Source: Saprospiraceae bacterium
GTDB taxonomy: Bacteria > Bacteroidota > Bacteroidia > Chitinophagales > Saprospiraceae
Direction of reading: 5' to 3'
Assembly: GCA_019638385.1 (NCBI GenBank)
Contig: JAHBTW010000031.1
Coordinates: 1 to 40,545, forward strand
Length of the DNA: 40,545 nucleotides
Within the stretch, counting starts at the first letter, position 1; every line of letters starts with the position of its first letter. The notes under the pieces were generated by a model. The model saw only the letters and a list, made by a program, of their open reading frames with translations. It was not told the origin of the DNA and did not search any database. Shown one piece after another: positions 8,579 to 15,776 of the stretch. A program made the translations under genes and the position numbers.

Positions 8579-9664
8579 CTATCGAGCCTGCGCAATTTTA
8601 TAAATCAAAGTCTGAAAGCGCTCAATGTCGGTCATGTCTATTAGTTTGTCCTGTTGGAACTTTTGCTGTTTTTCCGCCGACAATTCCGCGACGACGGCCT
8701 TTACCACGTCTTCAATGCGGCCCTGACTGTGCTCGCCGAGATCGCGTATCCAATCTTCCAGCAGCTCTGCCGGTACAGGCACCAATTCCGACAGCAGCGT
8801 AGCGCGGTGCAGGTTTTTACCCACGATGCCGCCGATGTCTTCAAAGATGGCCTTTTCGCGGCCTTGCAGCGGCTGCACATGCGCATTGCGAAGGAAGATA
8901 ACGAAGAAAAAGATGAAATTGGGTATGTGATCCGGCGTATCAGCAAAGGTATCCATGATCCAGTTGAGATATTCACTCATCATGTCCTTGTCCCATCGGC
9001 CGGCGTTGAGGTCAAACACAGTGGCAATGTACTCATACTGGAGTTTGGGCAGGCCGGTGCGGAGGTATTCCTCAAAGGAGGTTTCGGTTTCGCCGAGGGC
9101 AAAGCGCCGGCTCATGTATTTTTTGAAATCCTTTTGCGAATTGGCCAGATTGCGCCCCAGCGGCAGGTCTTCAATTTGTACCCTGCGGCTATCGGCCCGG
9201 TGAACGTAATGCATGGCGCCGATTTCGTCCTCCAGTTCCTCAATGACGATTTCGTAAATCATGCGTTCGGCGAAACTCGACGGTTGCTGGGTAGGACAAG
9301 CCACGACGAAGTAAAACTGAAAATGGTTGCTGCGCCCTGAAAAATCATCGAATGCTTTCCAGAAATCGCGGGCCACGGGGTCCCGGTCGCAGTTCACTAA
9401 ATGTATTTCACCGATGTCTTTGTCTATGGTCAGTTGCCGCACTAATCCTTCGAGGATGCTCGATTCTTCGAGCATTTCGAGGCCGTAAGCATCTTTGAGC
9501 TGGAGGCGCAGGGCGTCTATTTCTTTGTCCAACTGCCCTATTTGCACCTCAAAAGAGAATCGCTGATTGGGGTCGAAGGCAATGGCATAGGCCTGCCGCA
9601 CTTCGTTTTGGCGGCGAATGGTGAGTTCTAATTGGTTTTTGATCCCTTCAACGGTGGCAGACAT
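8579..9664 (-). CDS. Coiled-coil/iSTAND-like regulatory protein
   Basis: A 361-residue protein. Residues 8-58 are a coiled-coil module nearly repeated at the end of the upstream gene product (about 24 identities over 46 aligned residues by eye, including AI-FDPN and QIGQL). The rest resembles the inactive STAND (iSTAND) group. EIHLVNCDRDPVARDFWKAF stands where an active STAND NTPase would carry its P-loop, and FYFVVACPTQQPSSFAERMIYEI follows; there is no GxxxxGK(S/T). iSTAND proteins are thought to act as regulatory or docking platforms in NTP-dependent conflict systems, together with effector-associated domains. The family call is from recalled pattern, not a search. The start follows the upstream stop by three bases, so the two genes are one operon. 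No nuclease, protease or pore motif is visible. Confidence 0.7.
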   Translation of the reverse strand: MSATVEGIKNQLELTIRRQNEVRQAYAIAFDPNQRFSFEVQIGQLDKEIDALRLQLKDAYGLEMLEESSILEGLVRQLTIDKDIGEIHLVNCDRDPVARDFWKAFDDFSGRSNHFQFYFVVACPTQQPSSFAERMIYEIVIEELEDEIGAMHYVHRADSRRVQIEDLPLGRNLANSQKDFKKYMSRRFALGETETSFEEYLRTGLPKLQYEYIATVFDLNAGRWDKDMMSEYLNWIMDTFADTPDHIPNFIFFFVIFLRNAHVQPLQGREKAIFEDIGGIVGKNLHRATLLSELVPVPAELLEDWIRDLGEHSQGRIEDVVKAVVAELSAEKQQKFQQDKLIDMTDIERFQTLIYKIAQAR

Positions 9665-9667
9665 GTG

Positions 9668-10156
9668 TTAGCCCAATTTGGATTTGAGAGCGGCGACTTC
9701 CTGCTCCAATTGCCCGATCTGTGTTTGTAATGCGAATTTGATATTCGGATCAAACTGTATGGCTACGGCTTCGCGCAGGGCGTTGAGCCGGCCGACGGAA
9801 AGTTCGAGTTGTCGTTGTAGTCCGTCGCGTTCCAATTGGGAAAGCACGCCCGGATGCGGTCCGGGGGCATGGCCGGCCAAAATGCCCGGCTCCAGATCGC
9901 GTTCTCTGATGCCGGCAATCATGTCCAACAGGGATGCCCGAATGCGGTTCAGCGAGCGTTCAGTCTGTTCGGGCGCTACGCCGCCGCCGCGCGCGCTGCG
10001 CATTACGGAGTTGTACTGCCCCTGCTGCAAAATGATCTCGTTTTCAAGGCGGGCGTCGTCGTGTATGACCTTCCTGAACAGTTCGAGGGCCTGTTCAAAT
10101 TCGTCTTCGGCCACATAGCCCCGCAGTTCTTTTTTGATGTCCTCTAATGTCGGCAT
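9668..10156 (-). CDS. EAD11-like adaptor with C-terminal coiled coil
   Basis: A 162-residue protein in two parts. Residues 1-82 match the pattern of effector-associated domain 11: a short helical domain with EQALELFRKV, then NEIILQQGQYNSVMR and the basic/hydrophobic NRIRASLLDMI (family normally E-LL-SGRYN ... NRI--ALL-LI). After a Pro/Gly-rich linker (88-104), residues 113-162 form the coiled-coil module also found at the N-terminus of the next gene product. EADs are adaptor domains thought to link an effector to its sensor by homotypic contacts. Here no other EAD11 protein is in view, so a partner may be encoded elsewhere. It is the first gene of the minus-strand operon and has a good promoter at 10182-10212. 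Confidence 0.72.
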   Translation of the reverse strand: MPTLEDIKKELRGYVAEDEFEQALELFRKVIHDDARLENEIILQQGQYNSVMRSARGGGVAPEQTERSLNRIRASLLDMIAGIRERDLEPGILAGHAPGPHPGVLSQLERDGLQRQLELSVGRLNALREAVAIQFDPNIKFALQTQIGQLEQEVAALKSKLG

Positions 10157-10181
10157 AAGCGTAAATCAATGAAATGGTGGG

Positions 10182-10212
10182 TAAAGATAGCGTTTCTTTG
10201 AATATGTGCAAA
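10182..10212 (-). promoter_or_regulatory. Promoter of the EAD11/iSTAND operon
   Basis: On the minus strand TTTG (10209-10212) is followed after 19 bases by TATCTTTA (10182-10189), close to the Bacteroidota consensus TTTG-N19/20-TAnnTTTG. The predicted transcript has a leader of about 20 bases before the ATG at 10156. Confidence 0.7.
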
Positions 10213-10228
10213 TGGGGGCAGTGAAGGC

Positions 10229-10259
10229 TTGGAAATAACTCTGCAACCGCTTATTTTTG
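10229..10259 (+). promoter_or_regulatory. Promoter of the small nuclease-like gene
   Basis: TTG at 10229-10231, then 20 bases, then TATTTTTG (10252-10259), a full TAnnTTTG match. It is back to back with the promoter of the EAD11 operon. The ATG at 10275 lies 15 bases further on. Confidence 0.65.
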
Positions 10260-10274
10260 TGAAAAAATGACAGA

Positions 10275-10703
10275 ATGACAGAGAACACAATATACATGGG
10301 AGTAAACGCGCCAAAAATCCACCAACGCATCATTGGACAATTGATGATGCAACTCGGAATACTGTACTACACAGAAAAAAGTATTCCGTATGAACCCTTC
10401 CCCGAAACCATGATTGATGAAAGTCAGACCAGCCCGACGCCGGATATTTTGTTGTTCGATAACGCAAAAAAACTCAATCGGGTAATCATAGAAGTCAGCG
10501 GCAACACGGGCGCTCGCCGAGACTTTGAAAAAGTGAAGCAGTTGGTGGAAGAATATGGCGTTCAGGAAGGCTTTGTTTATAATTACGACACCCGGCAATG
10601 GCTGAAATATGCCCTGTCGTCGGGCGAGGATTTAGCGCGGCCTTCTTTTAGCGATGAGATCGGCCTCGATCTGAACGAACTGCTCGCCGGTGCTTCTTCC
10701 TGA
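10275..10703 (+). CDS. Uma2-like/PD-(D/E)xK protein of unknown role
   Basis: A 142-residue soluble protein. The central part PTPDILLFDNAKKLNRVIIEVSGNTGARRDFEKVKQLVEEYGVQEGFVYNY follows the layout of Uma2 (DUF820) proteins, which have a PD-(D/E)xK fold: PD, then an acidic residue in a beta strand (IIEV), then an RDFEK helix and a V-E-Y/W strand. The lysine of the classical ExK is not in the usual place, so catalysis is doubtful. Uma2 proteins are very numerous in cyanobacteria and other multicellular bacteria, and their role is not settled. Divergent from the EAD11 operon; a link to it is possible but unproven. MGVNAPKI eight codons in is an alternative start. Confidence 0.75.
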   Translation: MTENTIYMGVNAPKIHQRIIGQLMMQLGILYYTEKSIPYEPFPETMIDESQTSPTPDILLFDNAKKLNRVIIEVSGNTGARRDFEKVKQLVEEYGVQEGFVYNYDTRQWLKYALSSGEDLARPSFSDEIGLDLNELLAGASS

Positions 10704-10765
10704 TGGACGGGCATCTACCTGCTCTTTATTTTTCATCTCTCCTGTTTTTTGTGCCCCGCTAACAA

Positions 10766-10798
10766 TTTGTTATACACACCGCACCCGTCGTACCTTTG
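10766..10798 (+). promoter_or_regulatory. Promoter giving a nearly leaderless transcript
   Basis: TTTG (10766-10769), then 21 bases, then TACCTTTG (10791-10798). Only four bases (CGCC) separate the -7 element from the ATG at 10803. Transcription would begin at or next to the start codon. Confidence 0.75.
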
Positions 10799-10802
10799 CG
10801 CC

Positions 10803-11390
10803 ATGATGATGTTCAGCGAAAGCGATCTGCGGTTCCGATTTTCCGACGATTGGGTCGTGTGCCGGTACGATGCGCACCGATACTATCGGGGCTGGAGTGG
10901 CGCCGGACTAAAGGGCGTGGACTTCATCGGCATCCTGCGCGATGACACGCTCGTGCTGATGGAGGTAAAAAACTACAGCATTCGCGCCGCCGGCAGCAGG
11001 GGGCACACCTTAAACGCCATACTCGCCCAACCGGAAATACTCACTGAATCTTTCGGGCGCAAAATAGTGGATACGCTCACCGCCATAGATGCGGTGCGAC
11101 AGTATTGGCAGCGCCATTGGTGGCGCCGATGGGCGTTGCACCGGTACCGCAAGCGCCCGCCCCGCAGCAGCGAATCCGCCTTCTGGGCCAGAGTGTGCGA
11201 ACTGGCCGAACAACCCGATACCTGCATGGCTGTGCTCTGGCTGGAAAGCGATGCTTTTGCGCCGGCGCTACGGCGGCAATTAGAAAAACAACTTACCGAA
11301 GAACTGCATGACCTCGCCTCCAACGTGTATATCGCTGAGCGCAACGCGCATCCATTCGGCGATTGCCTCAACGCAGAGGATGCGCCCTGA
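10803..11390 (+). CDS. Putative PD-(D/E)xK nuclease-fold protein
   Basis: A 195-residue protein; the start at 10803 (MMMFSESDLRF) is fixed by the promoter immediately upstream. GLKGVDFIGILRDDTLVLMEVKNYSIR carries the D...ExK pattern of PD-(D/E)xK nucleases: D in GVDF, E and K in MEVKNY. A very basic, Trp/Arg-rich stretch follows (QYWQRHWWRRWALHRYRKRPPR), which could bind nucleic acid or phospholipid head groups. The C-terminal part (CMAVLWLESD...AERNAHPFGDCLN) resembles a strand-helix-strand completion of the fold. No close family is recognised. A nuclease role is inferred only from the motif. Confidence 0.7.
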   Translation: MMMFSESDLRFRFSDDWVVCRYDAHRYYRGWSGAGLKGVDFIGILRDDTLVLMEVKNYSIRAAGSRGHTLNAILAQPEILTESFGRKIVDTLTAIDAVRQYWQRHWWRRWALHRYRKRPPRSSESAFWARVCELAEQPDTCMAVLWLESDAFAPALRRQLEKQLTEELHDLASNVYIAERNAHPFGDCLNAEDAP

Positions 11391-11412
11391 ATTACCGTTC
11401 AGCATTTCACAA

Positions 11413-11425
11413 CTACCGTTGGTAG
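11413..11425. promoter_or_regulatory. Short inverted repeat upstream of the TonB receptor
   Basis: CTACC-GTT-GGTAG lies about 80 bases upstream of the receptor start. It could be an operator for regulated uptake genes, but five-bp arms are weak evidence. Confidence 0.25.
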
Positions 11426-11502
11426 AATTTTGTTAGGCCGCCGAATGCCGTTTTTCGGTTTGGTGCGTTCCTGTAAAAGTCATAGAAAAAGCAACATCGT
11501 AC

Positions 11503-13854
11503 ATGCGCAACTTTATCCTCCCCGCCATTGGCCTCCTCCTCCTTTTTGCAACATCCCTCTCTGCACAGCAACGCCTCACCGTCAGCGGAGAAGTACGCGA
11601 TGCCGCCGACGGTGAAACCCTCATCGGCGCTACCGTAGCCATCACCGCGCTGGGCATCGGCGCCACCACCAACGAATACGGTTTTTACTCCCTCACCCTG
11701 CCGGCTACTGCCGATTCAGTCACGCTCGAATTCAGCTATGTGGGCTACCAAACGGCCTACCGAACGGTGTTGCTCCAGGCCGGGCTTGTGGTCAACGTGG
11801 AGTTGGGCGCCGGGGTGCAGATAGAAGAGGTAGTGGTGAAAGCCAATTCCTTTCGGGAAAAAATGCGCTCCACCGAAATGAGTGTGGAAGAAATCTCCGT
11901 CCGACAGGCCAAACTCCTGCCCGTGTTGTTGGGCGAGAGCGATATTATAAAGGCCATCCAACTCAAACCCGGCATCCCTTCCGGCTCGGAAGGCACTACC
12001 GGCTTGTTTGTGCGCGGCGGCGGCGCCGATCAAAACCTCATCCTGCTGGATGAAGCCGTTGTGTATAACGCCAGCCACCTGTTCGGCTTTTTCAGCACGT
12101 TTAATACCGATGCCGTTAAAGACCTCAAGCTCTACAAAGGCGGTTTTCCGGCCCAATACGGCGGGCGGCTCTCCTCGGTCATTGATGTGAAACTCAAAGA
12201 GGGCAATGCCAAAAAATTTGCCGCTACCGGGGGCATCGGCCTCATCGCATCCCGCCTCACGCTGGAAGGCCCCATTCAAAAGGACAAATCCTCGTTCATG
12301 GTGTCGGGGCGGCGTACTTACTTCGACCTCATCACGCGGGGCATCAATGCCGGCAACAAAGACAATCCCGACTACTCGCCCATTCCCGATTATTATTTCT
12401 ACGACCTCAATACCAAGATCAACTACAAACTCGGCGAAAAAGACCATCTCTATGTGAGCGGGTATTTCGGCAGAGATAAGTTTGGCTTCGACGGCGATTT
12501 TTTCGACTTCACCTTCGACTGGGGCAACGCCACCGGCACCGCGCGCTGGAACCACGTTTTCAACCCTCGCCTTTTTGCCAATACCACCTTCACCTATTCC
12601 GACTACCAATACAACATCCGCAACAAAGTGACCGGATTCAGCTTCGACCTGAGCAGCCGCATCGAGGACGCTACGCTCAAGAGCGACCTGTACTATGCCG
12701 TCAATCCTAAACACACCCTGCGTTTCGGCGCTGCCGTGACCTCGCACAACTTTCGCGTAGGCCGCTTGCAGGCGGGCAATTCCGACGGCTCCATTTCCTT
12801 CTCTTCGGGTCAGAATTTTCGCGGCGTGGAGGGCGCCGTGTATGTGTCCGACGAATTGGAACTGAGCGAAAGGGCCAAGCTCAACTCCGGTCTGCGCCTG
12901 AGCGGGTTCACCAACGGGGATCGGTTTTACGGCGGATTAGAGCCGCGGGCAGCCCTGCGCTACCTGCTCAGCAGCCGCCTTACGGCAAAAGCCAGCTATG
13001 CGCGCATGTATCAGTACCTGCACCTCATTGCCAATGCAGGCGTGTCGTTGCCCACCGACGTGTGGTATCCGTCCACCTCGCGGGTGCCGCCGCAGCGCTC
13101 CGATCAGGTGGCCCTCGGCGTGTCGTATTTGCTGGGCGAGCAGTTTATGATCAATGTGGAAACGTATTACAAATACCTGCAAAACCAGATAGAGTTTGTG
13201 GACGGCGCGCGCTTGTTTGCCAACAATGATCTGGAGGATGAATTTGCGCTGGGCCGCGGCGATGCTTACGGTTTTGAACTGAGTTTGGAAAAAGAAGCCG
13301 GGCGCCTCAACGGCTGGATCGGCTATACGCTGGCTTGGGCGCGACGCGGCGATTTTACCACGCTGAGTCCCGGTCGGCCTTTTTCGCAGCAAGGGTTTTT
13401 TCGGCCGGTGTACGACCGCCGGCACGATCTCTCGGTGGTACTGTTTTTCGATCTGAGCCGGAAACTCGACCTCACCGCCACCTGGGTTTACGGCTCCGGC
13501 GACCTGCGCTGGCTGCCCGCCGGGCGATTCACCTTCCAAGATGTGCCGGGCGCCAGTTTTCAAGCTGTTGTACCCGACTATCTGGATCGCAATACCTACC
13601 GCCTGCCCTCGTATCACCGGCTCGATCTGGGCTTAGTGCTGCGGTTTTACCCTAAGCGCGGCGAAAGCGATCTCACCTTCAACATCATCAACGCCTACGA
13701 TCGGCGCAACACCTTTTTTATTTATTTGGAACCGGAGTTCAACACGGTCACCGACGTGTCCGGCAATGAGTTTGAAGTGCCCAAACGCATTGCGGCCAAA
13801 CAGGTGTCGCTGTTCCCGATTCTTCCTTCCATCACTTACAACTTCAAATTCTGA
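11503..13854 (+). CDS. TonB-dependent receptor with carboxypeptidase-regulatory-like domain
   Basis: A 783-residue outer-membrane receptor. Signal peptide MRNFILPAIGLLLLFATSLSAQ is followed by a CarboxypepD_reg-like beta domain (about 25-110: VSGEVRDAADGETLIGATV...SYVGYQ). The plug domain follows (about 115-235), with GLFVRGGGADQNLILLDEAVVYNASHLFGFF and the FPAQYGGRLSSVIDV exit. The 22-stranded barrel takes up the rest and ends in the aromatic NFKF. The receptor imports a ligand across the outer membrane using TonB/ExbB/ExbD energy; the ligand is not evident. The stop overlaps the start of the DUF4249 gene as TGATG, a regular arrangement in Bacteroidota. By analogy with SusC/SusD the lipoprotein may serve as lid or accessory, but that is inference. 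Confidence 0.95.
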   Translation: MRNFILPAIGLLLLFATSLSAQQRLTVSGEVRDAADGETLIGATVAITALGIGATTNEYGFYSLTLPATADSVTLEFSYVGYQTAYRTVLLQAGLVVNVELGAGVQIEEVVVKANSFREKMRSTEMSVEEISVRQAKLLPVLLGESDIIKAIQLKPGIPSGSEGTTGLFVRGGGADQNLILLDEAVVYNASHLFGFFSTFNTDAVKDLKLYKGGFPAQYGGRLSSVIDVKLKEGNAKKFAATGGIGLIASRLTLEGPIQKDKSSFMVSGRRTYFDLITRGINAGNKDNPDYSPIPDYYFYDLNTKINYKLGEKDHLYVSGYFGRDKFGFDGDFFDFTFDWGNATGTARWNHVFNPRLFANTTFTYSDYQYNIRNKVTGFSFDLSSRIEDATLKSDLYYAVNPKHTLRFGAAVTSHNFRVGRLQAGNSDGSISFSSGQNFRGVEGAVYVSDELELSERAKLNSGLRLSGFTNGDRFYGGLEPRAALRYLLSSRLTAKASYARMYQYLHLIANAGVSLPTDVWYPSTSRVPPQRSDQVALGVSYLLGEQFMINVETYYKYLQNQIEFVDGARLFANNDLEDEFALGRGDAYGFELSLEKEAGRLNGWIGYTLAWARRGDFTTLSPGRPFSQQGFFRPVYDRRHDLSVVLFFDLSRKLDLTATWVYGSGDLRWLPAGRFTFQDVPGASFQAVVPDYLDRNTYRLPSYHRLDLGLVLRFYPKRGESDLTFNIINAYDRRNTFFIYLEPEFNTVTDVSGNEFEVPKRIAAKQVSLFPILPSITYNFKF

Positions 13855-14717
13855 TGCGTACCCAAATGTTCCATTCCCTGAAAATAGCCGCCTTTACCGC
13901 CGTCATATTCTTCGGCCTTCAGGCTTGCAATCTCGAAAAAGAAATTGAAATCGTGCTGCCTGAATACGAGCCGCGCCTCTCGGTAGAATGCTACTTGGAG
14001 CCAGGCAATATTTTCACCCTGCTGCTCAGCAAAACGGCCCCGTATTTTGAAGCGTTTCCCACCCTGGACGATCAGTTTTTGGCCAATATCCTCGAAGACA
14101 GCGCCACGGTGGTTATCCGCCACAACGGACAGGAATACCCATTAGAAAACCGGCTCGTATTCAATCCCTTCACGGGAAAACTGTTCAACTACGCCAACTT
14201 CATCCCGGTGCCGGAGGACTACGAACACGACTTCGAGCTGAGCATTACCTCCAAAGACGGAAAAACGATCACGGCTGTTACCCGGCTTTTGCCCAAAGTA
14301 CCCATTGACAGCGTGGTGGTGCAGTTTGCTCCCGCCGATACCTTAGCCCGTGTGCTTACTTATTTTACCGACGACCTCAATACCCGAAACTACTATCGCC
14401 GCATGTTGCATTTCAGCAGCTTGGATTCCGTTCCCCGGCAAGATTTTGCATTGAGCGACAGATTTTCCGACAATGGCAAATTCGTATTCGGTACCAGTTA
14501 CGAATTTGCCGAAGGCGATACGGTCATCAATACCCTCTTTCACATTGACCAAGCCTACTACGACTACTTTGACAGCGTACAAAATGCTTTCTTCTCCAAT
14601 GGAAATCCCTTTGCGCAGCCCAGTCCCATCAATTCCAATCTGGGCGGCACGGCCAATGCCATCGGGATATTTACGGGCTTGAGCTACGATCGCATTTTCA
14701 CCATCGTGGAGCGGTAG
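13854..14717 (+). CDS. DUF4249-family lipoprotein
   Basis: A 287-residue lipoprotein. The lipobox is GLQAC with Cys25, followed by NLEKEIEIVLPEYEPRLSVECYLEPG, characteristic of DUF4249. The middle has the beta-rich DSATVVIRHNGQEYPL and DYEHDFELSITSKDGKTITAVTRLLPKVPIDSV segments. The end GTANAIGIFTGLSYDRIFTIVE matches the family's C-terminal strand. DUF4249 genes almost always follow a TonB-dependent receptor, and here the start overlaps the receptor stop by one base, so the two are translationally coupled. It should be tethered to the outer membrane and act with the receptor; the ligand is unknown. Confidence 0.92.
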   Translation: MRTQMFHSLKIAAFTAVIFFGLQACNLEKEIEIVLPEYEPRLSVECYLEPGNIFTLLLSKTAPYFEAFPTLDDQFLANILEDSATVVIRHNGQEYPLENRLVFNPFTGKLFNYANFIPVPEDYEHDFELSITSKDGKTITAVTRLLPKVPIDSVVVQFAPADTLARVLTYFTDDLNTRNYYRRMLHFSSLDSVPRQDFALSDRFSDNGKFVFGTSYEFAEGDTVINTLFHIDQAYYDYFDSVQNAFFSNGNPFAQPSPINSNLGGTANAIGIFTGLSYDRIFTIVER

Positions 14718-14877
14718 GCAGCAGGGCATTCAGCGCCTGATTGCGATTTGCCCAACGGGGGACGTACGTACCGCGTATCCGGCGGTTCATGGAGCAACAG
14801 TACTTCCTTTTTACACTTCGATTTGTACTCGGTTTTGTTGCCCGATTGTTATTGCCCCAACCGTTGTTGCCGATGCC

Positions 14878-15084
14878 CGTTTCGAAGGTCCAGTTGTCAG
14901 CATTCACTTCACCCACAAAGACCACCTGCTCTGCGCCTACCTGCACCTCAACCTCTCCACCAAAGAAATTGCCCCGCTGATGAACATCTCCATACGCGGC
15001 GTGGAGATCAGTCGCTACCGCCTGCGCTGGAAATTGGAATTGGACAATGAGGATAATTTGACGGAGTTTTTGCTGGGGTTTTGA
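14878..15084 (+). pseudogene. C-terminal remnant of a LuxR-type HTH regulator
   Basis: The frame ending at 15084 encodes HKDHLLCAYLHLNLSTKEI, then APLMNISIRGVEISRYRLRW and KLELDNEDNLTEFLLGF. This is a complete LuxR/GerE-like helix-turn-helix of the form found at the end of Bacteroidota TPR- or sensor-linked regulators (LCAY-RLNLSTKEIAPLLNIS-RGVEISRYRLRKKL). There is no start codon in frame, and upstream codons (14761-14877) do not look like the usual sensor or TPR region. The gene is therefore a 5'-deleted fragment. The boundary near 14880 is approximate. The rest of the gap (14718-14877) contains nothing I recognise. Confidence 0.8.
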
Positions 15085-15138
15085 TGCTTGAAAAAAGAAT
15101 CAGCACCGTTGAACGAATCCGGCCGGCCACCAAAACCC

Positions 15139-15669
15139 TTACTCCGCAGCGCCTTCGGCGGCCTCAGCAGCAATTTGCGCCTTATTGATTTTTTCGATTT
15201 CCTTATCAATGTAGAACAAGCTCATCGGCCCCTCGCCTATGAGTTTGATGCGGTCCAGAATGTTGCGCATCAGCGCTTCCTCTTCGCGCTGCTCCTGCAC
15301 ATACCATTGCAGAAAGTTGAGCGTGGTGTGGTCGTTGTCTTTATAGCTCAGTGCTATGAGGTTGTGGATGGAGGCCGTCACTTTCTGCTCGTGGGCATAT
15401 ACGCTTTCGAACAGGGAGCGCACCGACTCAAACTCATGCGGCGGCTGTGCAATGGCGGGCGTAAGCGCAAATCCGTCCACTTCGCTGATGTAGTGAAATA
15501 TGCGCAGCATGTGCGCGCGCTCTTCTTCCGACTGCCGGTGCATGAACGCGGCGCAGCCTTGCAACCCCTCTTTGTCGCACCAGGATGCCATAGACAGGTA
15601 TAAAAAGGAAGCGTACCCCTCTAATACAATTTGCTGATTGAGCGCTTCTTCCATCGTTTTCGAAATCAT
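15139..15669 (-). CDS. ftnA: Ferritin
   Basis: A 176-residue bacterial non-heme ferritin that oxidises Fe(II) and stores it as ferric mineral in a 24-mer cage. With the start at 15669 (MISKTMEEALNQQIVLEGYA) the ferroxidase ligands fall exactly on E. coli FtnA numbering: E17, E50, H53, E94, Q127 and E130. An open frame extends 30 codons upstream, but its sequence is not ferritin-like and would break this register. The C-terminus has a short Ala/Glu-rich tail after the four-helix bundle. The gene stands between a patatin-like gene on the same strand (stop 107 bases upstream) and the LuxR remnant. Confidence 0.96.
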   Translation of the reverse strand: MISKTMEEALNQQIVLEGYASFLYLSMASWCDKEGLQGCAAFMHRQSEEERAHMLRIFHYISEVDGFALTPAIAQPPHEFESVRSLFESVYAHEQKVTASIHNLIALSYKDNDHTTLNFLQWYVQEQREEEALMRNILDRIKLIGEGPMSLFYIDKEIEKINKAQIAAEAAEGAAE

Positions 15670-15776
15670 GCTATATCGTTTTTGTTGGTTAATGACGGAG
15701 ACTTCCGGCGGTGCAGCAGCCTCCATCCAATCTTTGGGTAGAACAATCACATTTCGCAAAGGTTGCCTTACCCGGG

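Noticed and set aside
11716..12747. 343-codon minus-strand frame opposite the TonB receptor
   Set aside because: Lies wholly within the receptor gene, and the receptor motifs are unmistakable on the other strand.
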